From: Burkholderiales bacterium
GTDB lineage: Bacteria > Pseudomonadota > Gammaproteobacteria > Burkholderiales > SG8-41
Direction: 5' to 3'
DNA length: 64,000 nucleotides
Assembly: GCA_019634975.1 (NCBI GenBank)
Contig: JAHCAI010000001.1
Location: forward strand, 186,001-250,000
The notes below the pieces were generated by a model. That model was not told the origin of the DNA and searched no databases. It was given only the letters and a program-made list of their open reading frames with translations. A program made the position numbers and the translations under genes. This document shows, in pieces, positions 47,631 through 55,619 of this stretch; within the stretch, counting starts at the first letter, position 1, and each line of letters starts with the position of its first letter.

Positions 47631-48593
47631 ATGAATACAGTAGCAAAGTGGTCAATTGCCGCGCTGGCCATCTGCGCGACCCAGGCATTTGCCGCGGATT
47701 TTCCGACCAAGCCGGTGCGCTTCATTGTCGCGTTCCCGCCGGGCAGCGCCACCGACATCGTCGGCCGGCTCTACACCCAGAAATGGACGGAGATGTGGGG
47801 GCAGACCGTGCTGGCGGACAACCGCCCGGGGGCCGGCGGCTCGATCGCCGGTGCCATCGCGGCGAAGGCCAACCCCGACGGCTACACGCTGCTGATGCAC
47901 TCCTCGGGCCACACCGTCAATCCTTCGCTGTATGCCAAGCTGCCGTATGACACGCTGAAGGATTTCGTCGACATCGGACCGCTGGCGCAGCAGCCCAATG
48001 TGATGGTTACCCACCCGGGCACCGCCTTCAAGTCGGTGCAGGACGTCATCAATGCCGCGAAAGCCAAGCCCGGCACGCTCAATTTCGCCTCGGCGGGGGT
48101 GGGCAGCGGCACCCACCTGAACCTCGAGAAGCTGAAGCTGATGGCGAAAATCGACCTGAACCATGTGCCCTACAAGGGCTCGGCGGAGGCCCTTGGCGAC
48201 GTGCTCGGCAACCGGGTGGATTTCTATTTTGCGCCGATCTCCACGGCGATTCCCCATGTCCAGTCGGGCAAGGTGCGGGCGATTGCCGTGAGCACGGGCA
48301 AGCGCAGCAGCAACCTGCCGAACGTGCCGACCATCGCCGAATCTGGCGTTCCGGGATTCGAGTTTTCGCTGTGGTTCGGCATCTGGGCGCCGACCGGCGT
48401 GCCGCAGCCGATCATCACCAAGATCGCCAACTCGATCCGCGAGGCGGGTAACGATCCGGTGCTGAAAGGCAAGTTGTCCGCGCTGGGCAACGAGCCGATG
48501 GAGATGACGCCTGCACAGTTCGCCAAGTTCGTGCGCAGCGAGATCGAGACCGGCGCCATGGTGCTGAAAGCCGCGGGCATCAAGCCGCAGTAA
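47631..48593 (+). CDS. Bug-family (TTT) solute-binding protein
   Basis: ATG 47631 has GGAGG upstream. A signal peptide (MNTVAKWSIAALAICATQAFA-A) leads to DFPTKPVRFIVAFPPGSATDIVGRLY, then GAGGSIAGAIAAKANPDGY, VPYKGSAEALGDVLGNRV and SEIETGAMVLKAAGIKPQ at the end. The 320-residue length is normal. It lies in a possible operon with the dehydrogenase genes and may bind the cluster's substrate. No transporter membrane genes follow; a strong terminator does. Confidence 0.9.
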   Translation: MNTVAKWSIAALAICATQAFAADFPTKPVRFIVAFPPGSATDIVGRLYTQKWTEMWGQTVLADNRPGAGGSIAGAIAAKANPDGYTLLMHSSGHTVNPSLYAKLPYDTLKDFVDIGPLAQQPNVMVTHPGTAFKSVQDVINAAKAKPGTLNFASAGVGSGTHLNLEKLKLMAKIDLNHVPYKGSAEALGDVLGNRVDFYFAPISTAIPHVQSGKVRAIAVSTGKRSSNLPNVPTIAESGVPGFEFSLWFGIWAPTGVPQPIITKIANSIREAGNDPVLKGKLSALGNEPMEMTPAQFAKFVRSEIETGAMVLKAAGIKPQ

Positions 48594-48616
48594 TTTTTGC
48601 ACCGGAAGAAGCCATC

Positions 48617-48651
48617 GCGGGCGGCGCTTTCCGGGCGCCGCCTGTTTTTTT
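48617..48651 (+). terminator. Rho-independent terminator after Bug gene
   Basis: GGCGGCGC (48620-48627) pairs with GCGCCGCC (48635-48642), with TTTTTTT at 48645-48651. It likely ends the 40738-48593 transcript; the next gene starts only a few bases later. Confidence 0.8.
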
Positions 48652-48655
48652 GGAG

Positions 48656-49882
48656 ATGCGCAGCTTGAACACCGCCACAACCCGCATTCCGCCCGCATTG
48701 GAGCCGAGGCTGCAGGCCATCCTGCAGCAGGAGTATCCGCACTTCTCCGATGCCGAATTCGCGCGCCGCCATGCCGCGCTGGCGGCCGTGATGGACAAGC
48801 ATGGCTGCGACCACCTGCTGGTGGTGACCGACCACCGCGCCGGCAACGCGCCGCAATGGGTCACCGGCTGGCCCGGCACCGCCGAGGCCTATGTGATTTT
48901 CAGGCCCGGCGAACGAATGGTGATGCACATGGAGTGGCATAATCATCTGCCGCTGGCCCGCAAGATCGCGCAGGATGTCGACGTGCGCTGGGGGCAGCAC
49001 CAGGGCATCGCGCTGACGGTGGACGAGCTCAGGCGACGCGGCGCAAAACGTGTCGGCCTCATCGGTCCGCTGGTGGTTTCCAAATTCCGCCAGCTCGAAG
49101 CGGCCTTTGACATCGTGCTGCTGGATGCCGAATACACGCGACTCCGGATGCGCAAGTCGGCCGAGGAAATCGACTGGCTGCGCATCGGCGCCGCGTTGTC
49201 GGACGCCGGCATGCGGGCGCTGGTCGCAGGCACCCGCCCCGGCATGGACGAGCGCGAACTGGCGGCGCTGGTCGAAAGCGCCTATGTCGGCATCGGCGGC
49301 ACGACGATGATCCATTACATCGGTGTCACCGCGATGGGTGCGCCGCATCTTTATGTGCCGCCGCAGCAGCCGTCGACGCGCAAGGTGCGCGCCGGCGACA
49401 TCGTGACCTGCGAGCTGTCGGCGTACTGGTGGGACTATCCGGGCCAGGTGCTGCGCAGCTTCACCGTGGATGCGGAGGCCACGCCGCGTTACCGCGAACT
49501 GCATGCGACGGCGGAGGCGGTGTTCGACGCGGTCATCGCGGTGCTGCGCCATGGCGCGACGATGGAGGAGATACTGGATGCGACTGCCGGCATCGAGCGC
49601 GCGGGCTACACCGTCTGCGACGACCTGGTGCATGGCTTCGGCGGCGGCTATTTCCAGCCCATCATCGGCAGCAGAAGCCGCATGGCGGGAAGCGCGCTGC
49701 CGCAGATGACTCTCGAGGAAAACATGACGGTGGTGGTGCAGCCCAACCCGGTGACCACCGAGGCCGATGAGTCGAAACGCTCGGGCGTGCAGGTGGGCGA
49801 GCTGCTGCGCATCACGCGCGGGGGCTGCGAGTCGCTGCACCGCCTGCCGCGCGGACTGTTCAGGGCGGGGCAGGTCATCTGA
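48656..49882 (+). CDS. M24 (creatinase-like) family protein, metal ligands replaced
   Basis: I take ATG 48656 (408 residues); TTG at 48650 and 48665 are alternatives. The fold is M24: an N-terminal domain (HAALAAVMDKHGCDHLLVVTDHRAGNAPQWVTGWPG), then the pita-bread domain. Most metal ligands are gone. The first Asp is Glu (VTCELSAYWW), the second is not Asp (PGQVLRSF), HGFGGGYFQP keeps only the first His, and the next ligand Glu is Gln (VVVQPNPV). It is therefore probably not a metallopeptidase; a creatinase-type hydrolase or binding protein is likelier. It sits just after a terminator but close to the cluster. Confidence 0.8.
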   Translation: MRSLNTATTRIPPALEPRLQAILQQEYPHFSDAEFARRHAALAAVMDKHGCDHLLVVTDHRAGNAPQWVTGWPGTAEAYVIFRPGERMVMHMEWHNHLPLARKIAQDVDVRWGQHQGIALTVDELRRRGAKRVGLIGPLVVSKFRQLEAAFDIVLLDAEYTRLRMRKSAEEIDWLRIGAALSDAGMRALVAGTRPGMDERELAALVESAYVGIGGTTMIHYIGVTAMGAPHLYVPPQQPSTRKVRAGDIVTCELSAYWWDYPGQVLRSFTVDAEATPRYRELHATAEAVFDAVIAVLRHGATMEEILDATAGIERAGYTVCDDLVHGFGGGYFQPIIGSRSRMAGSALPQMTLEENMTVVVQPNPVTTEADESKRSGVQVGELLRITRGGCESLHRLPRGLFRAGQVI

Positions 49883-49907
49883 TTTTTCGCGCTGCTAGAA
49901 TGTGCGC

Positions 49908-50957
49908 ATGGCGAGGCGGAAGAAAAAGAAGGCGGCTGCGGCGGCAGGCTGCGACATTGCGCTGCTGGTCGATGCCGAGGCGGGGGAGCGCAAAAGCAAC
50001 GGCCGTTTCGTGCCCGAACGCAGCAGCGTCGAGGCCCACCTGCTCCAGGAGTTGCGTGCGCAGCGGCTGCAGGTTGCCGTCGTGCCCTTTGACGCCGCAG
50101 TCGACCCGGTGATCGCGGAACTGCGCGCGCTGAAGCCGCGGCTGGTGTTCAACCTCACCGAATGCGTCGACGGCGACCGCCGCCAGGACGCGGCGATAGC
50201 CGGTCTGCTCGATCTGCTGAAGATTCCGTACACCGGCACCGGCCTGTCCGGCCTGCGGCTCGCCCGCGACAAGGCGCTGTCCAAGCACATCGCCGCCGAC
50301 CTCGGCGTCGGCGTGCCGCGGCATTTCGTGATTGCGCCGAAAGGCCCGATCCGCAACCCGCGCGTGCCGTATCCGCTGATCGTCAAGCCGCAGTTCGGCG
50401 ACGGCTCCGATGAGGTGCGCGGCAACTCGCTGGTGAAGAACGAGCGCGAACTCGCGCAACGCGTGCGCGTGCTGCGCAGGCGCGTGGCGGCGCCGCTGAT
50501 CTGCGAGGAGTTCATCGAGGGCCGCGACCTCTATGTCGCGCTGCTCGGCAACGAGCCCGAGGTGATGCCGGCGGTGGAACTGGTGATCGGCCGCCGCGGC
50601 CGCGGCGCGCCGACATTCGCCTCGTACAAGCTGAAGAATGACGGCGCCTACCGCAGCCGCTGGCGCGTGCGCTGGCGGGTGGCGAAGCTGTCATCCAACC
50701 TGCGGCGCGATGTCGAGACCGCGAGCCGCGCGATATTCCACGCGCTGAAGCTGCGCGACTACGGCCGCATCGATTACCGGCTGACGCCCGACGGGCGCAT
50801 CGTGTTCCTCGAGGCGAATGCCAATCCCGACCTGCATCCGCATGCGATGGGCAACAATCTGTGTTTCGCCGGCGTGTCCTACGGCGATGCGCTGAAACGC
50901 ATCGTCGACGCCGCGCTGCAGCGGGCGTCTCGAAAAAATATCAATAAAAACAAATAG
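49908..50957 (+). CDS. ATP-grasp protein, D-alanine-D-alanine ligase-like
   Basis: ATG 49908 is preferred; GTG 49902 is possible. The 349-residue protein starts with a basic tail (ARRKKKKAAAAAGCD) followed by the ATP-grasp order of D-Ala-D-Ala ligases: VFNLTECVDGDRRQDAAIAGLLDLLKIPYTGTGLSGLRLARDKALSKHIAADLGVGVP, LIVKPQFGDGSDEV, CEEFIEGRDLYVALLGN, YGRIDYRLTPDGRIVFLEANANPDLHP. Metal-binding Asp/Glu/Asn are visible in the last motif. The substrate is probably an amino acid or peptide. The last eight residues (RKNINKNK) and the stop codon come from an AT-rich dispersed motif. Confidence 0.8.
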   Translation: MARRKKKKAAAAAGCDIALLVDAEAGERKSNGRFVPERSSVEAHLLQELRAQRLQVAVVPFDAAVDPVIAELRALKPRLVFNLTECVDGDRRQDAAIAGLLDLLKIPYTGTGLSGLRLARDKALSKHIAADLGVGVPRHFVIAPKGPIRNPRVPYPLIVKPQFGDGSDEVRGNSLVKNERELAQRVRVLRRRVAAPLICEEFIEGRDLYVALLGNEPEVMPAVELVIGRRGRGAPTFASYKLKNDGAYRSRWRVRWRVAKLSSNLRRDVETASRAIFHALKLRDYGRIDYRLTPDGRIVFLEANANPDLHPHAMGNNLCFAGVSYGDALKRIVDAALQRASRKNINKNK

Positions 50958-50966
50958 TTATATATA
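50932..50966 (+). repeat. AT-rich dispersed motif, copy 7, overlapping a coding end
   Basis: Contains CAATAAAAACAAATA (50942-50956) followed by GTTATATATAC. The TAG in AAATAG is the stop codon of the ATP-grasp gene. Confidence 0.75.
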
Positions 50967-50968
50967 CT

Positions 50969-51063
50969 GTCATTCCGGACGTGCAACGCACGATCCGGAA
51001 TCCAGCAAACGCCGTTGTCATGACTCCTGGATTCCGGACCACGCTTCGCGTGTCCGGAATGAC
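50969..51063. repeat. Palindromic GTCATTCCGG element, copy B (95 bp)
   Basis: Starts GTCATTCCGG and ends CCGGAATGAC, with inner ATCCGGAATCCAG and CCTGGATTCCGGA arms. It is the same family as 28281-28384 and 59052-59159. Confidence 0.8.
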
Positions 51064-51086
51064 GGGCGGGGTGGCGGCGCCTTGCG

Positions 51087-51812
51087 TCAGTCACGCGCCC
51101 GCAGCAGCGGCGCCGTCAATGACGACAGGCTTGTCTTCTGCCGTCCTTCGGTATCGAAGTTCTCCGGCGCAAGCCAGCGTTCATGTGCGGCGCGGATCGC
51201 CGGCCACTCGCGGTCGGTGATCGAGAACCAGGCGGTGTCGCGGTTGCGGCCCTTGTAGACGATCGCCTGCCGGAAAATGCCTTCAAAGGTAAAGCCGAGT
51301 CGCCGCGCGGCGGCGCGCGAAGGGGCGTTCAGCGCATCGCACTTCCATTCGTAGCGGCGGTAGCCCAGCCCGAAGGCGTTGTTCATCATCAGGTACATCG
51401 CTTCGGTCATTGCCGGTTTGCGCGACACCAGCGGCGTCAGCTTGATGCCGCCGACCTCGATGCAGCCGTTGGCCGGGTCGATGCGCATGTAGGAGGCGAC
51501 GCCGCCGGCCTCGCCGCTGGCGCAGTCGATGATCGCGTAGAAGCGAGGATCCTCGCGTTGTTCCTGCGCTTCGACCCAGGCGCGGTAGTCGGCCGCGGTG
51601 GCGTAGGGGCCGTTGGACATATAGGTCCAGCCGCGGTCATCGGGGTCGAGGCGGTTCGCGGCGTCGAGCCCGGCGGCATGGCGTTCGGCGTTCAGCGGTT
51701 CGAGCCGGCAGTAGCGGCCTTCGAGCACGGTGCGCGGCGGCATCGGCGGCGCCGTCCAGCCCTCCACCGGAAATCCGACGGGCTGGCCGTAGGCGTTGAG
51801 CCGCGGGCTCAT
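51087..51812 (-). CDS. GNAT-family acetyltransferase
   Basis: ATG 51812 overlaps the stop of the upstream LeuD-like gene (ATGA). The 241-residue product fits the RimJ/RimL-type N-acetyltransferase fold: LEGRYCRLEPLNAERHAAGL, FYAIIDCASGEAGGVASYMRIDPANGCIEVGGI, TEAMYLMMNNAFGLGYRRYEWKCDALNAPSRAAARRLGFTFEGIFRQAIVYKGRNRDTAWFSI. Such enzymes acetylate protein N-termini or small amines. The substrate is unknown. It is last in the three-gene minus-strand operon. Confidence 0.87.
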   Translation of the reverse strand: MSPRLNAYGQPVGFPVEGWTAPPMPPRTVLEGRYCRLEPLNAERHAAGLDAANRLDPDDRGWTYMSNGPYATAADYRAWVEAQEQREDPRFYAIIDCASGEAGGVASYMRIDPANGCIEVGGIKLTPLVSRKPAMTEAMYLMMNNAFGLGYRRYEWKCDALNAPSRAAARRLGFTFEGIFRQAIVYKGRNRDTAWFSITDREWPAIRAAHERWLAPENFDTEGRQKTSLSSLTAPLLRARD

Positions 51813-52348
51813 GCGGTCTGTCCGGCGCCGCGGTTCTCCTGCCAGCGCTTGAGCCAGCCGGCATTGCCGCCGAGCTCGACGATCTCCATCAGCGCGTCGG
51901 GGATCGGCGGATACTCGCGGCGGATGTCCTTCGTGTGGTTGATGAAAAAGCCGTCGCGGAAATTGACCTCCAGCTCGTCGCCGGTTTCGCACATTTCGAG
52001 CACGTTGACGCAGTCGGTCATCACCCGCAGGCCGCAGCCGATGGCCGCGCGGTAGGCGAGGAAGGGCATCGATTCGCAGACCAGACCCAGGCCCAGCGCC
52101 TGCATCGCGATGTAGCCGTTCATTTTCGGGCCCATGCCGAAGTTGCGACCGGTGACGATGATGTCGCCGGGCTTGCAGCGGGTGTGGAAGCCGGGGTCGG
52201 TTTCCTCGAACAGGTGCGGGATGATGTCCTTGGGATCGAAATGCCGGCCGACGATGATGCGGTTGGGCACCACGCCGCCGGCGTGCCAGACGTCATGGCC
52301 GAGCTTGTAGCAGCGGCCCTTGAGGATCCATTGGAATTCGCTGCCCAT
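51809..52348 (-). CDS. Aconitase-family hydro-lyase, small subunit (LeuD-like)
   Basis: ATG 52348; 179 residues. It matches the small subunit (swivel domain) of isopropylmalate/methylcitrate/homoaconitate-type dehydratases: GRCYKLGHDVWHAGGVVPNRIIVGRHFDPKDIIPHLFEETDPGFHTRCKPGDIIVTGRNFGMGPKMNG, then GCGLRVMTDCVNVLEMCETGDELEVNF. GRNFGMG is the usual G-x-N-F-G substrate loop. It works with the large subunit upstream. The true substrate (isopropylmalate or another hydroxyacid) is not clear; the neighbours do not include other leucine genes. Confidence 0.85.
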   Translation of the reverse strand: MGSEFQWILKGRCYKLGHDVWHAGGVVPNRIIVGRHFDPKDIIPHLFEETDPGFHTRCKPGDIIVTGRNFGMGPKMNGYIAMQALGLGLVCESMPFLAYRAAIGCGLRVMTDCVNVLEMCETGDELEVNFRDGFFINHTKDIRREYPPIPDALMEIVELGGNAGWLKRWQENRGAGQTA

Positions 52349-52369
52349 GATCAGGTTCTCCACTGATTC

Positions 52370-52395
52370 GTCATTCCGGATTGCGCCGGAATGAC
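52370..52395. repeat. Minimal GTCATTCCGG palindrome between two subunit genes
   Basis: GTCATTCCGG (52370-52379) - ATTGCG - CCGGAATGAC (52386-52395): a perfect ten-base stem in the 80-base gap between the large- and small-subunit genes. It is the smallest copy of the palindromic family seen here. Confidence 0.75.
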
Positions 52396-52428
52396 GGCGC
52401 AGAGTCTCGGATTTTCCGCATTTGAAGT

Positions 52429-53694
52429 TCACAGTTTCCGCGCATCGGCGATTTTTCCCGCCACTGCGGAAGCCGCGACCGTTGCCGGGCTGCCGAGGTA
52501 GAGCTTGGCATCCCTTGCGCCGAAGCGGCCGGCGTTGTTGTTGGTGGCGGTGGAGATCGACACCTCGCCCGAGTGCACCGGGCCGATCACCGCGTCGTTG
52601 CAGGGGCCGCAGCCCGGCGGCAGCATCACCGCGCCGGCCTCGATGAAGGTGCCGAGCAGGCCCTCCGCGGCGAGCCGGCGGTTGGTGGCTTCGGAACCCG
52701 GGGCCACGAACAGGCGCACGTTCGGTGCGAGCCGGCGGCCCTTGAGGATGTTTGCTGCGGTGACCATGTCCTCCCACATGCCGGAGCCGCAGGAACCGAT
52801 GAAGGCATGATCGATGGCCGTGCCCTCGACGCGGGAGATGTCGACGGCGTTCTCGACGCTGCCCGGCAGCGAGACCTGGGGCTCCAGCCGCGAGACATCG
52901 AGCACGAGGTCGGCATCGTACTGCGCGTCGGCATCGGCGTATACCGGCGTGAAGGGCTTCTGCGCATGCCGGCGCGCGTGCTCGAGGATGGCTTCCGACG
53001 GCGGCACGAACACGCCGTAGGCGCGGATCTCGGTCGGCGTCGAGCACAGCGCGGCGCGCGCGGCGAGGTCGAACTGCTCGAGGTCGCCGGCATATTCCAG
53101 CACCCGGTAGTCGAGGTCGGCGGAGAGTCCGCCCTGCTTGAGCATCGCCGCGAAATGGAAGCCGATGTCGCGCGCGTGGACGCCGGGTTGCAGCCGTCCC
53201 TTCAGTGTCAGGCGCACGGTCTTCGGCACCATCACCCAGTTGGTGCCGGTGGCGAGCACGCGGGTGATCTCGGTGCCGATGCGGAAGCCGAAGGCGCCGA
53301 TCGCGCCGGCGTTGGTGGCGTGGCGGTCGTTGTCGAAATAGAACATGCCCGGCAGCAGGATGCCGGACTCCATCGGGAAGATATGGCCATGGCCGCCGCG
53401 GCCGACGTCGTAGAAGTTCTTCACCCCCCAGGCTTTCGCCGCCTGGCGGTTGAAGGCGCCGCGCTCGGCCGCGCGCGCGCTGCCGTAGATCACGTCGTGG
53501 TCGGTGACCATCAGCACCTTGTCGGGCGTCGCGAGCCGGGTGATGCCCAGGCTGTCCAGTTCGCGCTTGGCGCCCATCACGACGCCGTCGTGGATCATGA
53601 TGAAATCGGGGTCGGGAGAGACGACGTCTCCGGGTTTCACGCTGCTGCGTCCGCTTTTCGCGGCGAGCACTTTTTCGACTGCGGTCTGGGGCAT
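52429..53694 (-). CDS. Aconitase-family hydro-lyase, large subunit (LeuC-like)
   Basis: The 421-residue product belongs to the aconitase/IPM isomerase large-subunit group. The 4Fe-4S cysteines lie in HAFIGSCGSGMWEDM and MLPPGCGPCND. Other motifs are MIHDGVVMG, VTDHDVIYGSARA and GSEATNRRLAAEG. The iron-sulfur enzyme dehydrates or isomerises a hydroxydicarboxylate. It forms an operon with the small subunit after an 80-base gap holding a hairpin. Sequence length matches the short, archaeal-type LeuC rather than the long form. Confidence 0.85.
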   Translation of the reverse strand: MPQTAVEKVLAAKSGRSSVKPGDVVSPDPDFIMIHDGVVMGAKRELDSLGITRLATPDKVLMVTDHDVIYGSARAAERGAFNRQAAKAWGVKNFYDVGRGGHGHIFPMESGILLPGMFYFDNDRHATNAGAIGAFGFRIGTEITRVLATGTNWVMVPKTVRLTLKGRLQPGVHARDIGFHFAAMLKQGGLSADLDYRVLEYAGDLEQFDLAARAALCSTPTEIRAYGVFVPPSEAILEHARRHAQKPFTPVYADADAQYDADLVLDVSRLEPQVSLPGSVENAVDISRVEGTAIDHAFIGSCGSGMWEDMVTAANILKGRRLAPNVRLFVAPGSEATNRRLAAEGLLGTFIEAGAVMLPPGCGPCNDAVIGPVHSGEVSISTATNNNAGRFGARDAKLYLGSPATVAASAVAGKIADARKL

Positions 53695-53801
53695 GGCGGT
53701 GATTTTTGGCGGTTCTTTGCGGAGGCCAGAGGCTAAGTATCCCGGACAGTACTGTCAAGGCGGTGGACAGCGGTGGTGCGCCGGCGCACACTGGCCCGGC
53801 C

Positions 53802-54353
53802 ATGGATTCCTCTCCGGCTTCCACCACGTTCCGCGGCATCGGCTGCTGGCTGTTGCTCGCCGCCGCATTGCCCTCGGCAGCGCAGCAGGCCGGGGTCGCG
53901 CAGTTCGAAAACCTCGCCACCAGCCCCCATGTCCACTGTGCGTTCTATCGCCAGTACGACATCGATCCCCGGACCGGCGACCGGCTGCTGGTCGAGGGGG
54001 CGTCGAACTCGTTGACCCATTACCAGCGTCAGAACGGTCGGCTGAGGTCGATCGATACCCGGCGCGCAGGCGCGCGCGACGCACTGCTGATTCGCGGCAG
54101 GAAATACCTGCATTTCATTGAGCGCAACGCCGGGTTCTACGTGGTGACGACCATCTACGCCTGCCTGGAGCGCGACGCGCGGACCGACCTGTGCATCAAC
54201 TACGGCGCGATGAACGCGCGGCATTTCGATTCACGCGTGCTGCGTGAGCCGGATGCGGTGTTCGAGGACCTGCAGGCCCATGCCGAGCCGGGGTTCTGCG
54301 ACCACAGCTTTCTGCATCTGAGAGAGGCCGCCGCCACACCTCCAGGCCGTTGA
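53802..54353 (+). CDS. Secreted protein of unknown function
   Basis: ATG 53802 gives 183 residues with a signal peptide (STTFRGIGCWLLLAAALPSAA-Q). The mature part (VAQFENLATSPHVHCAFYRQYDIDPRTGDRLLVEGASNSLTHYQRQNGRL) has four cysteines that could make disulfides (HCAFY, YACLE, LCINY, FCDHS). No known domain. It is a single gene divergent from the LeuC-like gene. Confidence 0.55.
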   Translation: MDSSPASTTFRGIGCWLLLAAALPSAAQQAGVAQFENLATSPHVHCAFYRQYDIDPRTGDRLLVEGASNSLTHYQRQNGRLRSIDTRRAGARDALLIRGRKYLHFIERNAGFYVVTTIYACLERDARTDLCINYGAMNARHFDSRVLREPDAVFEDLQAHAEPGFCDHSFLHLREAAATPPGR

Positions 54354-54470
54354 GACGCGTTTTGGGGTTAAGTGGGATCTGGGGCCACCGACTGCACTTA
54401 TCCAGTCAGCGGTTGTCAAACCCGGCAGTTCTCAATTGCCGGTTAGCGAATGCATGAAAAGGAGATTGTC

Positions 54471-55544
54471 ATGGCCAAAATGAAGGCAGCCGTGTTTGTC
54501 GAGCCCGGCCGCATCGTGCTCGACGAGAAGCCGGTTCCCGACGTGGGTCCGCTGGATGCGCTGGTCCGCGTGACTACGACCACGATTTGCGGCACGGATG
54601 TGCATATCCTGAAGGGCGAGTATCCGGTCGCCAAGGGGTTGACGGTAGGGCACGAACCGGTCGGCGTGATCGAGAAACTGGGGTCGGCGGTGCGCGGCTA
54701 CCATGAAGGCCAGCGTGTGATTGCGGGTGCAATCACACCCAGCGGCTGGAGCAACGCCTGCCAATGCGGCTACGGTGCGCAGGACGGCGCCGGTGTTGCG
54801 CATGGCTGGAAGCCCCTGGGTGGCTGGCGCTTCGGCAATACCATTGACGGTTGTCAGGCCGAATTCGTGCTGGTGCCTGACGCGATGACCAATCTGGCCG
54901 TGGTGCCGGAGGGGCTCACCGACGAGCAGGTGCTGATGTGCCCGGACATCATGTCCACCGGATTTGGCGGTGCGGAAAGTGGTGGCATACGAATCGGTGA
55001 CACGGTCGCCGTGTTTGCCCAAGGGCCGATCGGGCTGTGTGCGACTGCCGGTGCCAAGTTGAGCGGGGCGACCACCGTGATCGGCGTCGACCGGATTGCC
55101 GGCCGGCTCGAGATCGCGCGCCGCATGGGGGCAGACATCGTGATCGACTCGAGTCGCGAGGATCCGGTAAAGGAGATACTGCGCCTGACCGGGGGTCGCG
55201 GTGTCGATGTCGCGATCGAGGCCTTGGGCATACAGGACACCTTCGAGGCCTGCCTGCGCGTGCTCCGCCCTGGCGGTACCTTGTCCAGCCTGGGGGTGTA
55301 CTCCGGTGACCTGAGGATCCCGCTGGGCGCCTTTGCTGCCGGACTGGGGGATCACAAGATCATCACCACGCTTTGCCCTGGCGGCAAGGAACGCATGCGC
55401 CGGTTGATGGCGGTGATCGAGTCAGGGCGTCTGGACCTGGGGCCGATGGTGACCCATCGCTTCAAACTCGACGATATCGTGCAGGCCTATGAATTGTTCA
55501 GTCACCAGCTAGATGGCGTACTGAAAGTTGCCATCACCCCGTAG
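54471..55544 (+). CDS. NAD(P)-dependent secondary alcohol dehydrogenase, isopropanol-dehydrogenase type
   Basis: ATG 54471 has AAGGAG upstream, so the earlier in-frame ATG is not used. The 357-residue zinc enzyme has catalytic Cys (TTICGTDVHI), His-Glu (VGHEPVG) and Asp (CPDIMSTGFG). The segment CQCGYGAQDGAGVAHGWKPLGGWRFGN replaces the structural-zinc lobe, as in Clostridium/Thermoanaerobacter secondary alcohol dehydrogenases. GPIGLCATAGAKLSG is the NAD(P) site; VIGVDRIAGRLEIA has Asp after the second strand, hinting at NAD rather than NADP. It interconverts secondary alcohols and ketones. Confidence 0.88.
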   Translation: MAKMKAAVFVEPGRIVLDEKPVPDVGPLDALVRVTTTTICGTDVHILKGEYPVAKGLTVGHEPVGVIEKLGSAVRGYHEGQRVIAGAITPSGWSNACQCGYGAQDGAGVAHGWKPLGGWRFGNTIDGCQAEFVLVPDAMTNLAVVPEGLTDEQVLMCPDIMSTGFGGAESGGIRIGDTVAVFAQGPIGLCATAGAKLSGATTVIGVDRIAGRLEIARRMGADIVIDSSREDPVKEILRLTGGRGVDVAIEALGIQDTFEACLRVLRPGGTLSSLGVYSGDLRIPLGAFAAGLGDHKIITTLCPGGKERMRRLMAVIESGRLDLGPMVTHRFKLDDIVQAYELFSHQLDGVLKVAITP

Positions 55545-55619
55545 GGCGTGCCGGAGCAGCTCGGCAGGGCGGACGGAGGCCGGCGTGGCGGCGGAGCAAA
55601 AACTGTGTTCCGCTACCTC

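Noticed and set aside
51809..53920. A 703-codon minus-strand reading frame
   Set aside because: Its upper part is the wrong-frame shadow of the LeuC-like gene; only the last 179 codons are a real gene (LeuD-like).
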